The notes under the pieces: model-generated
Databases searched by the model: none
Seen by the model: the letters and a program-made list of their open reading frames with translations, nothing else
Told to the model about the DNA's origin: nothing
Made by a program: the position numbers and the translations under genes
In this document: positions 9,782-24,700 of the stretch, in pieces
How the letters are laid out: the number at the start of each line of letters is the position of its first letter
Numbering within the stretch: position 1 is the stretch's first letter
Source of the DNA: Anticarsia gemmatalis
Lineage: Eukaryota > Arthropoda > Insecta > Lepidoptera > Erebidae
DNA: 64,000 nt
Assembly (NCBI RefSeq): GCF_050436995.1
Contig: NC_134771.1
Location: 909,501-973,500 of the forward strand
Direction of reading: 5' to 3'

Positions 9782-12700
9782 CTGGAAATGAAGAAAATTT
9801 GATTATTATTTAGACTGCTTCAATAATGTTTGATTGATTTTTACTTCTTAGTATATGAATATTAATAATAAATCATTTAATATAAATAGATGTCATGTTT
9901 ATCTCGCTACTAGATTATAGTAAACCACTGGAGCTGATCGTAAGGTATATATGCTAGTTTATAGTTAAGTTTAGGGTGGTTTTATGTTTAATTTGAATAA
10001 TTACTTACGTCGCAAGATTAACATCTATTATCCTGCTAAATTGAATCCAAATCGGCTTAGCAGCTTAGAAGTAAAACAATGACAAACAAACATACTTCCA
10101 CATCCAAGCTTAGTTATACTTAATATAAGTTCTAAACTTGAGTGTCCGATAATTAGGCTTTTCTACCTAAACCGCTGAACTAATTTTCATGAATTTTAGC
10201 AGGAAAATAGATTAAGTCTCGTCAAACATAGATCCAATTTTCAAAACACGACCGCAGCCACCCGAGTCAACTAGTTCTAATAATATTAGTATAAAAAATT
10301 CTATACTTACTACTGTATATCTCTGAAAGCCACATCCGGTTCTAAAGTATAATCAAACGCAGTTTCCGCATCAGTGTTGCTATCAATTATCTTATTATCG
10401 ACCTCGGTGTTGCCAGAACACAATAATCTGTCCTCATCTACTGTCAGTAGGTTCTCATCTTGCAGGGTAACGGGTTCAGAACAGATTAAGTTTTGGTACT
10501 TTTTGTCTATTTTCAGGAGCGAGGGTGTCATTTTATTCAGGTAATGTTTCAGAGGTCGCGTGAAACAGTCGCATTTTAAATTGTTGCCTGAAAATAAAAA
10601 TAAAATTAGTACATACGTGAGAGGAGCTCGTGGCTTAGTTAACAACAGCCGCGCGGATCGATCTCTGAGGTTAAGCAACGCTTGCCGAGGTTGTTCTGTT
10701 GATGGGTGACCATTTTATACATATCAAATTTCTCTGTGTTTCCGAAGGCAAGTTAAATTGTGGGTCCCGGGTGTCATTTGCTTCCGTCTTACCGGAGAAT
10801 ATCGTGTTATAACCCAGGTAACTGTGTTGTGGAGGTCAGATAGACAGTCGCTGCATGTAAAATACTGGTATTCAGCTGCATCCGGTGAGACTGGAAGCCG
10901 ACTCCAACATACACACATCAACACTGTCTAGGGATATTTTGTATTTACTCAATTATCTCAAAATTTATTAAAGATAACATACAACATGTATATATTTCTA
11001 TAAAGCCCATTTATCTGACTATACTTCAGAATAAAAAAAAATCTCTAATTATTTTGCGTAAACAATTTTATACTTAAATAAAGAAAATACTAAAATAATG
11101 GTAAAACTAACAATGAATGTTTTTCTTCAGAAAATGTGAAAAATAAGAAAAAGTTATTGTTTTTAGCAGTTTTGTGAAAATCTGTAGTCTATAAAGCCAT
11201 CTATGACATTTATAGCAGTCCTGCAGCGATTTTTCATAATTTGGATAGAGTTATCCAAGTCTTACTGCGGTATATTGTCCCAGGTCCGGCTAAGATTCAA
11301 AAAAGTGGCTCTTCCGTTGCAATGTTCGCAGGGAAATTCCTCAAAGCTCTTCTTTGGGGCATACTCCACGCGTGCTCTATGGGTTTTAGGTCAGGTCATT
11401 GAGCGAGCCAGCTTAAGACCGACTTGTCGTGTTCCTGCTACCATCTCGTCACCGCTCTTGCTGTGTGCAGACGGGTGTTATCGTGAATGAGGATGAATTC
11501 TTGGCCCATTTGAAGTTTATGGGGGTAGATTATCGGCACTAGCACCTCATTACGGTATTTTTTAGCCGTAATGGTGTTTCTGATCCAAACGCGGTCTGTT
11601 CGTCCACCGAGAATAATTTCCGCCCAAACCATCATTGTCCCGCCGTACTATGAATGGACTTCCTGAGGATATTGCAGACGGCTATCACGACCAGAGACTC
11701 GCCAAACACGTACTCTACGTGAATCAAAATGAAAACCGAACCGGGACTCATCGGTAAACAGTAATCCAGACTACGGGTTATCATCCCAGAGCAAAAGTAC
11801 AGGGAACCCACTCTAGTCTTCGTCCGCGATTTCCTCAGCAGAGTGCTGGAGTACGAAGCGGTCTGCGAGCGTGAAAGTTATCTTCATGCAGCGTTTTCCT
11901 CGCAGTTTGGTCACTCACAAGCAACTGGTGCTCTGACTGGAGCCTCCGAACCAACTGCATGGCCGTAACATTTGGTTCTCTTCTCATGGCAATTTGCAAA
12001 AATCGGTCTTGTCGATAAGTGGTTATTCGCTTTCCCCCTGGATATCTTTCAACCACTTCACTAGTAGCACGGTAGGATGACTATAACCTAGATATCACGT
12101 TTTGTTTTGTTCCAATCTCGTCAGCAATACTCCGCTGAGCAGCCACAGCGTAGAGCACGCCCACTGCCCTTAGCATTGCTTATCTCGTTATATAGCGCCG
12201 CTGCATGATGCACACAATAGGTTTAACTCGAAATTAATCGATAACTTGTTATAAAACTTAAATCTGGCACAAAAAAATAACCCGATACTACAGTAGTTAA
12301 ACAAAACTTGCGGACTTCGCAATCATTATGCCGTGTAATTATTTTATTTTTAATTATTTTTTATAAATTCAAATTTAGAATTATCCAAAATGGTTTAAAA
12401 AATAGTCTTTGATCAAAAGATTTTTAAACTGGCCAGTATTTTTTGAGTTTAAGAACTTTATACAAAATATTCCTAGACGGTGTTGATGTGTGTAGTTGGA
12501 AGAAAGGCTAGACAATATAGTTAATGGACAACTCACACACGGTCATTTGATTCCAAACTAAGCAGAGCTTGTACTATGGTAACCAAATAACTGATAAACA
12601 TACTTATATATTTCTAAATACATACTTATATAGATAAATTGACAGAGGCCCATGACGCCACTTGGTACGATCTTTACAAACTGTTTTTGCTTCAATCACA

Positions 12701-15700
12701 TTCATGCATGTTAACTGGACCTGGGATATTGAATTGACCTTAGGGGACCTAGGATACTGGAGTGACCTTAGGGGACCTGTGACACTTGAGTGACCTTAGG
12801 GGACCCGGGTCACTGGAGTGACCATAGGGGACCTGGGACACCGAAGTGACCATAGGGGACCGAGGACACTGGAGCTACCTTGGGGGACCTGGGGGACCTA
12901 GGCTATAGGAGTGAACTCAGGGGACCGGAGATACTGGCGTACCCTCAGGGGACCTAAAATAGAGGGCGTAGGGGATCTGGACTAAATGAGATACATTGGG
13001 GGACCTGAGGTACTGGAATACCCCAGGGGACCTGGGACACTCGAGAGACCTCGGAGGACCTTGGATTAACCTTGGGGGACCTGATATACCGGAATGGCCA
13101 AGGAGACCCGAGATTTTGTAGTGACCCTAGGGGACCTGAGATCCGAGAACGACATTGGGGGTCCTGGGATACTCGAGTAAACGGGATTACCCGAAGGACT
13201 TTAGGGGACCAGGGTTACACTGGCGGCCATAGGGGACCTGGTTTGGGGGTCCAAGGGCCCCCAAACAGGAATGACCAAGGGGACCTGAGTGATACTCGAG
13301 TGACCATTGGGGACCGGGATTATTCAAGTGAACATAGGGGACCGGGACTACTTGGGGACCAGGAAACTTGGGGATCCTTAGGGGACCGGATACTGGAGAG
13401 ACCTTGGATACTGGAGTGTCTTGGATTGTGGAGTGATCTTGGATTGTGGAGTGACCCCTGAATCTGGAGTGACCCTAGGGGATGTTAGATTCTGGAGTGA
13501 CCCCAAGTGACATTGGATTCTGGAGTGACCCCAGGTGATATTAGATTCTGGAGTAACCCCAGGTGACATTGGATTCTGAAATGACCTTAGTTCTGGAGTG
13601 ATCCTAGGGGATTTTGGATTCTGGAGTGACCTTAGGTTACATTGGATTCTGGAGTGACCTTTGGTGACCTTTTGCACTATCAATTCAGTTAATTAAGATA
13701 CGACTACAATTATACCCAGAATCTAATGAGACCTTTGAAATTTTGTGAAAATATGCTCTCACCTTCAAAGAACACTTGCAGTCCATGACTCTTGACTTTC
13801 CTAACGAGTGCAGGTTCGAAGCTTATCAGTTGATTGTCTCTCACATCAAGAATAGATAGTTTAGTCGCGTTCACTAAACTATCTGTAGGTAGGGTTAGCA
13901 AACCATTGTTCTGTAGGTATAACTCGGTTATGTTCTCTGGTAACATGAATTTCGTTTCAGCTGAAAATGACAAAAATATGTATATATCAATCTTGTTATA
14001 ACCCGAAATGTAGGCATAATATCACGCCTGTTATACCCCAAGGTGTAGACAAAGGTGTATTAAATAGACCCACGTTTCGCCATTTACAATGTTAGTCCCA
14101 TGTAATAGGGGGCGAACTTATTGCCATATATCGGGCACGTTACCAAACTCCGGGATACTATTGAGAGTATACAATTATTACTGCCTATACCGGGACTCGA
14201 ACTCGAGGTCTCGTGGTCAGCAGTCTTATACACTACCGCCCGCACAACTATTCCACAAAATCTTATGATTTCAATGGATTTTCGTAATAATAGTAAGCTT
14301 TTGCTTGCAACTTTGTCCGAATGAAGTAAGAGTAAAAAGTATCCAGTATTAATCTTGGTTATAAGCTATTTGTGTACCAAATTTCATCAAATTTCGTTCA
14401 GTAATTTTGACGTAATTGAGTAACAAAAATATCCAAACTATCGTATTAATGATATAAGTATAGATACTTACATGTCCTAGATATTAAATCCTTTATATTA
14501 TTGTTAGACAAATCCAGGATTTCTAATGATGTCAAATTGCCAAGTACATCTGAAAAATAATTAAAAAACATGTATTAAGTACATAACTTTTTAACATATA
14601 TTTATTTTATCTTAAATAACATCAACCAGGACAGAGTTCTTACGTGTACTTCAAAGCACGGAGGCGCTCAGTTCAAATACCAGTATGCAGTCACTCATCT
14701 ATGGAGTGTTCGCGCTAAGGTTGCTTAACCCACAGATCGTTTACTGGCCGGTGGAGCGCAACTAGCTATGTGCGCTTCATTCATAAATTTATTAATTACT
14801 AATACTCACTATTTCGAACATCATTGATAATATTCCCAGATAGGTTTAATTTTTTGACCTTCTTAGCTCCTAAGGTCAGATCTAGGGTCAATACGGGAAT
14901 GTCATTATGACTGAGGTCAATTTCTTGCAGCCTGTACGGAATCCAGGGGCTTGCGGGAAACATCTTCTTAGTAAGGAAGCCGAATTTATTATAACTCAAG
15001 TTTACCTGTAAAGAGAAAGAACATAATAATCAGTCTAGTCTTTCTTCCAACTATGTTGGAGTCGGCTTCCAGTCTCACCGGATGCAGCTGAATACCAGTA
15101 TTTTACATGGAGCGACTGTTTGTTTTTGTTTTAAAAAGACAAATCCCGCACTAAGAATTGCTCTTGTGTAGCGGGGACTTCTACAAGCATACAAACAACG
15201 GACACAAAGTATAACCAGACACAAAACAATTATTTGTGGATCGCACAAATAATTGCTGCGTGTGGGAATCGAGCCCACGACCTCCCGACGCAGTGGTATT
15301 GGCGTGGCGACCTAATCCACTGCGCCACGGAGGCAGTCAAATAATAAAAAAGTATCTATCTACCTCCATAACTCATTTACCTGGGATTTAACACGATACC
15401 CCTCGGTAAGACTGGTTGTCAGACTCTCAAGCTTCCAACTAAGGTTCAAGGCCTAACCCTTCTTTCATACCTGGAGGAGACCCTTGCCCAGCAGTGGGAC
15501 AGTATTGTGTTAAATTTATGTGTATACTTACAGATTCCAAGGAAAGGCAATCATCAAGTAATCCATTGGTTTTGTTGTCAATCTTTTCCAATAAATTGTG
15601 TGATAGATCCAGTTTTCTGTGAAATAAGAAAAATTACAAATTATTATAGAAAATAAGTATAGCGCATTGCTTTTTTGGAATTAAAGAGCAAATCTTTAGT

Positions 15701-18700
15701 GAGTGAGTAGAGACTTAATTAATATATCAGTGTGGGGAGCTACTTTGCCCAAGGCACCCCGCCTTACGACCGGAAAGGAGCTGAGCAAAGTTTCGTGGAG
15801 CGGACCGCAAAACGACCAATCAGTGTTCTCCACTTCGCGTAAGTGCTACCATTTAGCTTTGCCTTATTATACATTTAAATCAATGTTTAGTTTGCCCATT
15901 GAAGTAACTTTGCCCATTATCATTTTTTTACTCACCTCAAAGCCACCAGCCCTTTAAAAGCCTCATTAGGTATCTTCTCAATGCCGTTATCACTTAAAGA
16001 CAAGTGCAATAACTGTTGTAGTCCGTTGAATGTGTGCTGTGATATCTCTGTGATACTGTTATGAGATAAATACTAACCACACACGATACTAATAACACTA
16101 CATATAGCAGCTTTGAACAGTGGTTACTAACACTCTATAAGACTATGGAACTTACCTTTTATCACCTAGTTACCATTTAACAATGGCAATCCTAACTTTG
16201 ATCAATTGGCAACTTTGCCTCTGAGCTGGTTATTTTGAAATTATGGAAACTTTGCCCGCTTGTGGTAAATTTACCAAGCATTAGTAACTTAGTCTACAGG
16301 TGACAGTTTTGCCTGCTAGTGGTAACTTTGCCCGCTTATATAACTTTGCCCAGAAAATGTAACTTTGCCCAGAAACTGTAACTTTGCCCAGAAAATGTAA
16401 CTTTGCCTATAATATTTTTTGACCAAATTACTCACCTTAACGCTACTAATCCTTTAAAAGCCTCATTAGGTATCTTCTCAATGCCGTTATCACTTAAAGA
16501 CAAGTGCAATAACTGTTGTAGTCCGTTGAATGTGTTCTGTGATATCTCTGTTATACTGTTATATGTTATACTAACCTCACTACACACGATACTAATAACA
16601 CTACTTATATTAGCCAGTTTAACTTGACCAGGTAACTTTACCACATTAGTGACATCCTCGCCAACTGATGGCTTTGCCCGCTAATGTTTAGTTTGCCTAA
16701 TGATGCTAACTTTGCCTGCTAATTACAACTTTGCCTAATGACGCCAGCTTGGCCCGATGAATGTAACTTTGCCCAATGATGGTAGTTTTGTCCAATGATG
16801 GTAACTTTGTTTATTGATAGAAAGTTTACCCACTAATGACAATTTTGCCTACAAATGTAATTTTTTTAACTTACCTTAGTGCCACTAAGCCCTTGAAAGC
16901 CTCATTAGGTATCTTCTCAATGCCGTTATCACTCAAAGACAAGTGCAATAACTGTTGTAGTCCGTTGAATGTGTTCTGTGATATCTCTGTGATACTGTTA
17001 TGAGATAAGTCTAGGTGGAACATCGTGGGGAGGTTGCCGAACGCTGACTTACTTAGTGATGTTAGGTTGTTGTTCTGAAAACGAAAAGTTATATTTCAAT
17101 TATATCACCATCATAATTAAGACAGTTTGTTACAAAAAGAATATCCTTTATTAAATTAAATTTTTGTATTCGTGCAAAATTTCATCGAAAATCGTATAGA
17201 CCTTATATTACTAACATTTATAGAGTACCGTGTCTATACTAAGAAAAATAATTGTAACGAAAATAGGAATATTTACCTATTATTTAAGATTACATAAGAA
17301 GACTGCATAGCAGCAATAGTCAAGTGGTATCAGTAAACAACTCTCACGCAAGTGGTCGCAGGTTCGAACCCGAGGCAACACACCAATGACTTTTCCAAGT
17401 TATGTATGTAGTAGAAATAATGATCACTTGTTATAACGATGAAGGAAAACATCGTGATGAAACCTTGCATGCCTGAGAGTTAAAACAGCTTTTGAAGGTA
17501 TGCGAAGTCCCCAACCCGCACTTGGCCAGCGTGGTGGACTCAAGGCCTAACCCCTCCCTCATTACGGGAGAAGACCCTTGCCCAGCAGTGGGACATTAAT
17601 GGGTTAAATCCATACTAATATTATAAATGCGAAAGTAGCTCTGTCTGTCTGTTACTCAATCACGCCTAAACTACTGAACCAATTTCCATGAAATTTGGTA
17701 TAGAGATATTTTGATACCCGAGAAAGGACATAGGCTACTTTTTACCCCGGGAAAATGACGGATTCCCATGGGAAAATTCAGGTGGCGGACGAAGGGTAAA
17801 AGCTAGTGCTACTATAAAGAAAAAAATAACTTTACCTGCAAATATAAATACTGTAAACTAGTCAAAGAGCTCAACGCTTCCCAGGGCGGCTTAGTCAAGC
17901 CATTATCTGACAAGTCCAGGGATTGTAGCGTCAACAGGCTGGAGAAGCTGTCGGACGCGAGCGAGTCGCCCAGCATGTTGGACGACATGTTGATGCGCAG
18001 TAACGCGTTCATTGTCGGCCACGTGTTGGACTTTATTTCTTGCAAGTTGTTGTGGGATAGGTTTATTTCGCTGTGGAGGTAATTAGTTATACAATAAAGT
18101 ACATAATCGTAAATATATAAGGATCAATAGAAAAGTAATGATAATAGGACATTTCCAACTATCGCAAGTACGGAAAAAAAATATTTTATTAGGTTCTTTA
18201 TGACTCAAGCATCTGAGTGCAGGAAATAAGAAATTAAAACATTTTCTAACATATTTAAAAACAAAATATTGCAAAGATTCAAGTACTCTTATATTTTAAT
18301 AAAAATCAACCTCAAGTTTTAAGCAGTTTCTTCTTTTCGGACTCGAACCGAATAACGTGAAATGGTATGTAAGTAATTATTTACCTAATTAACGACCCAC
18401 ATGTGAGTGAAATAAAAGAATTAATATTTCAAAATGGAGTATATTTAAAACAAACGGAGTGGCCCGGCTTTGTCTGGGTATAGCGCAGTTTTATCCCGTT
18501 GATTCCATTCGCCTGGGAATTTCGATGCCATCGATCCCATACAAACTTAGTCCCGACAATCAAAAACATATTAAAAAAAAAAGAATTATCCAATTCGTTG
18601 CCGTTGTTCAAAAGTTATGCGCTTAAATAAATTTCCGTGATTATAAAATCTAATAATAAATCATAAATCTAAACTATTATAAAATCTATCTATCTATCTA

Positions 18701-21700
18701 ATCAGCCCTGAATCCACCCACTGTTGAGTATAGGCCTTCCCCTCAGCAAAAAAAAAATCTACTCACCCCAAACTAATAGGTATTTGAAACAGTTTCTCCA
18801 GCACATTATAGCTAACATCGATGCTGCGACAGCTGGCCAGCTTGGCGAGACTGCCGCGGGAGATGTCGCGCAACTTGTTGTGGGACAGGTCCAGCTCCAG
18901 GATCGTGGGGATGGTGCCGAACGTCGCCGGGCGAATCTGCTCTAACGAGTTGTGGCTTAGGTTCACGAATCTGTGAAAGAAATGGGTGAAATTGTGTTAA
19001 ATTTGTTCAAATATCTTATATTTGTGAAGTTCATAATTCATTAAATTAAGATGTAAATATGTTAAGGTAAATCAATTAAATAGTGTTTACATGACAATAA
19101 ATTTTTAAATAAATAAATTTTATAAAGGGATATTTTTCTTAAAAACGTGTTTTAATTTATTATCCAACAAGAATAGAAACATGTTGGCAAACCTGCTTAG
19201 AAACTTGAATGCAAACTTATTGGGAAACTTCATTATTTTTCTAGGTTTCTAAATGTTCATTACTAGATTATTATTTTCAATAGTCCCGTGTTAACAATTG
19301 ATCGTGTCAAACTTTGACGTTAAATTAATTGATTTTGACTTTTAGGTGCAACGCAGACGACAGACTATCCGTGACGCACTGTTTAGTCTGTGAAAATAGA
19401 ACTTACGCAATTATATGAAGTAACGCGCCGGACTTTTTGCGCGTTGTGTGCGTTACTGCATATAATGGCATAAGTTCTATTTTCACAGACTAAACAGTGC
19501 GTCACGGATAGTCTGTCGTCTGCGCTGCACCTTATAAAGATAAAAAACAGGTACCTCCCACCCAAGTCATTGATGGTTCGAGCCCGAGGCACCAAACCAG
19601 TGATTTATCCAAGTGATGTGTGTATTAAAAATAATGATCACTTGTTCCAACGGTGAAGGAAACATCGTGATGCAACCTTGCATTCCTGAGAGTTGTTTAG
19701 AACAGTTCTTGTTTGAAGGTATGCAAAGTCCAGACTTGGCCAGTGTGGTGGACTCAAGGCCTAACGTCTCCCTCATTACGGGAGGAGACTCTTGCCCAGC
19801 AGTGGGATATTAATGGGTTACATTTATTTATTTGATAACAAAACTTACCTCAATGAAAATAAATTTTGAAACACAGCGTTAAATATTTCACTTATATTAT
19901 TATATGAGAGGTCCACTGTATGTAACTCATATAGTTTAGGAAACGCTAACTTCGGGATGGATTCTATCTGATTGTGTGACACGTTCAGGATCTGTATGCC
20001 CGACATGTTTTGGATGGGTACCTGAAAAAAAGGTGGTTTATTATTTATACTAAGTTAAGTGAGTGGCTCCGTCTTTCAATAGTTATTAGAAAATTCTGGG
20101 CTACTATTGAGAAATATATTTCTAACTAGAGGCCGCCTGCGACTTAGTCCGCGTGGAAACCCTTCCCGTGTAAATCCCGATCCCTCGAGAACTCCGGGAT
20201 AAATGTAGCCTATGTGTTATTCTGGGTCTTCAGCTACCTACCTTCAAAATTTAAGTCTCAATAAATTTAAGTTATTAGTTAAAATTAATTTATGTCGTCA
20301 GGGATATTATACTATTAAAGATTATTTAGATGATAACAAAGCTTGGGACTGTGCTGCTTCTACCAAGTCTATTTCAAAATAATGTATTACAATTTGATAT
20401 TATGACATTGTTATTAATTTATTTTGACATTGTTATTAATTTGGAAATATTGACATTTAAAAAGAGCAAGCCGTGATTTTCTTGCTGTTTCTTCTCACGA
20501 GCAACAGCTTTTCCGAAACGGTGGTAGATAAAAAATATTTGACGATTTCAAATACATACTTGTTAAAGTTTATGAAATAAAAAATATTTGACTTTGACTA
20601 CCAAACTAACTGACCCGCGAAACTTCGCTTGCGTCACATAAAAGAGAATGGGTCACAATTTTCCCCGTTTTTGTAACATTTATTACTGTTACTCTGCTCC
20701 TATTGGTCGTAGCGTGATGTTATATAGCCTAAAGCTTTCCTCGATAAAAGGGCTATCTAACACTGAAATATTTATTCAAATCGGATCAGTAGCTCCTGAG
20801 ATTAGCAGGTTCAAACAAAAAAACAAACTCTTCAGCTTTATAATATGAGTATAGATTTATGACTGCCTCTGTGGCGCGGTCGGTAGTATATGCAACTGCG
20901 GTGCGAGAAGTCTCGGGTCCTCTCACTGGTCGTGTCGGTTATCCGTCGCACCAAACTATGAGAGTGATGGAATAGAGAGTGTACCTGTGTATTGTGCACA
21001 CACGCGCGACACTATAAACAAAGTCCTGCACAGATGGCCAGTTTCAATGAAACTGACCGCCGTAGCCGAATATCGGCTAGGAGGACATTATCATTATAGA
21101 TTTACCTGTGAGAAATCCTTCCGCTGGTTATAAGCCATATTCAACTGATAAGCGTATGAATTAACATCAAACGCTTGCGTTAAAGAGTAACAAACATACA
21201 TACATACATACATTCTCACAAACTTTCGCATTTATAATACTAGTTTTACCCGCGACTTCGTCCGCCATCTGAATTTTCACATAGGAATGCGTCATTTTCC
21301 CAGAGTAAAAAGTAGCCTATGTCCTCTCTCGGGTATCGAAATATCTCCATACCAAATTTCATGCGAATTGGTTCAGTAGTTTAGGCGCGATTGAGTAACA
21401 GACAGACATACAGAGTTACTTTCGCATTTATAATATTAAGTATAGATTAGTAGGATTACGGGAGAAGACCCTTGCCCAGCAATGGGACATTTAATGGGTC
21501 AAATTTATTTATTTACCTGTGAAAAATCCTTCAACTGATTATAAGCCATATTCAGTTGATAAGCGTATGAGTTAACATCGAACGCTTGAGGAGAGAGCGC
21601 ACTCAACTCGTTATGACTCAGATCTAAGAGTGTCATATTGTTACAGTTCTGAAATGAGTCCGTCTCTATAATTGAGAGCGCGTTGTGAGATATGTTCACT

Positions 21701-24700
21701 ATAGCTTGATATAACTCTGTGAAAGCTTGCTTTTCTATTATTGTTATTTGATTTTCTGCTAGATTTATTATCTGAAAAAAATAATAAATTATTATAAAAT
21801 TTATTAGCCAACAAAAGGCTATGTCGACCTCATAGGGAAACTCAAATTATGTACAGTAAAATCTTAAAAAAACACTAATTTCCCAACTGAAGACGATCAA
21901 AATTCGTATAAGAAGAGATATAATAAAAAAAAGTTATAATTAGATTAGAATTTAAGCCGATTCAGGGCTTATGTAATAATAGTAATAATCATTTAATCAT
22001 CATGTAGTGACATATAGAAACTTAAGATATACTAACTTTAAATGAAAATTGTATAAACAACATTATAAGCCCTCTGAGGGCTTCAAAATGTTGTACTACT
22101 AAAGCGATAACACAAAAACTGTTGTAATTAATGGAGTCAAGTATTTCAGACTAATTTAAGACATTAGCCCCCCGAGAGCGTACAACTTACCATTATTTTA
22201 GAACTATTATCGATCTCATTATACTATTATCTCTAAGAAAGTCGCTTGAAAACTTAATAACAATTTAAGACGTAAGTCACTGAAGGACTTATGGAAATTA
22301 AATTTTACTAACCATTTTCGCCGTTGGGCACAAAAACTACTATATAAAAATTACTTTCATAATAATTAAGCCATTCGAAGACTTACACACAATTTACAAC
22401 AAAAGCCACTAGACGGCATAAGTCCATTTCTTCTGTAAATTACTTACTAAACAAACTGAAGCCGTCAAAGCCAAATAACTAAGTCAAGCCATATGTTAAG
22501 CCGTTCAACGGCTTACTCACCTCAGCGTATCTTACAGACTGGAACATTTGAAAGTCTACTTTCGTAATATTATTTCTCGCTAGATCTATAGTACCTATGC
22601 GAGTGACAGATGAAAATGTACCTCTGCCAACATCGGAGATTTTGTTGTCTTGAAGATACAAGCGTCTGAAAAAAATATAATTTTATATATAATTGTTCTA
22701 GCCAATATTTGATTAAGTTGGCCAGTTTCATTGTTATCTCAAATTCCAACTTTTAACAGAAAATATCAGAATTATTTTTTGGTCGGACTCGGGTAGCGAA
22801 GTCGAGACCTCTGCAACAGTGTTTTCACAAAAACCACGAATATTTATTTATTTTTATACTAAAACCAAACCCAATAGGACGTTGCCAGGCTGGGAATCGA
22901 ACCCAGAACTTAGTGATCACCAGTCGCACACATAATCGCGTAGATTTCACACAAATTACCTAACCCGGGAATCGATCCCAATGACGCGTAATTAACAGCA
23001 GCCATAAACTAACACGCATCCAAATCAAATTAAAAATAGCAATCCTTGCTCGTCCGGGGAAACAAATTAAAAAAAGCCTTTGCCCGATCCGGGATTCAAA
23101 CCCAAAACGTCTTGAACTGCAGTCGCAAACCCTACCTCTCGTAATAACAGTCTATTTCACATAATTTCCTTTATCAATAAGACAACACTTATAAAAGGGA
23201 ACTCACCTCAAAAGTCTCATGCCTCTAAAACTATTTGTATCCAGTTTCTTTATCTTATTGTTATCTAAATGTAGTACTTTTAATAATGTATTTCTTGCGA
23301 ACATACCTCTGAAAATTAAACATACATACATTAAATATTATATCTATACTAATATTATAAAGCTGAAGAGTTTGTTTGTTTGAACGCACTAATCCCAGAA
23401 ACTACTGGTCCGATTTGAAAAATTCTTTCAGAGTTAGATAGCCCATTTATCGAGGAAGGCTATTTATCTTCACGCTACGACCAATAGGAGCAGGGTACTA
23501 GTAAAAAATGTTGCAAAAACGGGGAAAAATTTTACCCATTCTCTCTTATGTGACGTGCAAGCGAAGTTGCGCGGGTCAGCTAGTATTATATGTATTAGGT
23601 CGGGGAAAAGTCTTTTCGCATTATAGTATGTATGAACTTGTAATAAAATCTTTCTCTACACAAAAAAGCTCGATATTTGGGTACCTCACGAGCTCACTGA
23701 AAGAAACCTAATGAACCGTGTACTCATTTGTGATTTTTGAAGCCAAAGAGATTTTCTCGACCTTATAATAATATATTATGTACATACATACATATCTATA
23801 CAAATTTTATAAAATTATAAAGTTTGTTTGTTCTCATGAACTCATGAAGTCACTACACTATTTATTAGTATATAATTTATATTATTATTATACTAAAATA
23901 TGTTTTTATCATTTCATAAAGAGCAAATGATTTTCTTTTCTTTTTTTACAACTCCCGCACTAAGAACTGATCTCGTATCGCGGGAACTTTTACAAACATA
24001 CAAACAACGGACACAAAGTACAACCAGACCCGAAACAATTATTTGTGGATCGCACAAATAATTGTTCCGTGTGGGAATCAACCCACGACCTCCCGGCGCG
24101 GCGCAATGGTAGACGGCGTGGTGACTTTAACCACTGCGCCACGGAGGCAGTCAGATTTGACTATTAGGGCGCGTTCCCACTATGTTGTGACAACAGATAA
24201 TCGTGCAGTTTTAAGTGTCGTGGCTTATATGTTTAAATGGAGGTGTTCACATATAAAACGACACGACTTACTGTCGTCTACGACATTTTTTGCAGTGACG
24301 ACAGATTATCGTGACAGTGGGAACGGCTAGATACGACAGTCACTAAACAATAAAATGTTTTGACGACAAACAATCGTTATAATGGGAACGGCTAGAGACG
24401 ACAGTCGTTCAACGATAAATTAATCGTTACGATATAGTGGGAACGGGCCTGTAGTCTATCCTATTGTCTTGTAAAACAGATGTACATAGGTGTTAAGTAG
24501 TTCTTACCTAGGTATGTCAGCAATTTGATTGTGACTGGCGTTGCACCAACCTAACTTAGTCATGTCGCCGAGGTGACTGCCGTCCAGTTTGGTTATACTG
24601 TTGTAACTGAAAACAAACGAAATTATGATAAAGCATATTATTTATAAGCCTATAAATACTCTCTCTTTCTCTCTTCCTGGCTATTTGTCCCATGATAAGC

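Larger units (their letters stand above)
15730..16870. repeat. Degenerate tandem repeat of TAACTTTGCCC type around exon copies
   Basis: At least twenty-five occurrences of (A/G)NTTTGCC(C/T/A) are spaced mostly at 15-25 nt, with short arrays such as TAACTTTGCCCAGAAAATG repeated at 16360-16400 and AATGATGGTAACTTTG around 16770-16810. The arrays fill the spaces between the real LRR exon (17074-16875) and two partial copies of it, and extend downstream to the intron near 15730. Confidence 0.75.

Noticed and set aside
13072..13683. ORFs of 129 and 101 codons at 12.7-13.7 kb
   Set aside because: They translate the minisatellite unit (GDxG or SRVTP-like periodicity) and start and end within it; both strands are open for the same reason.
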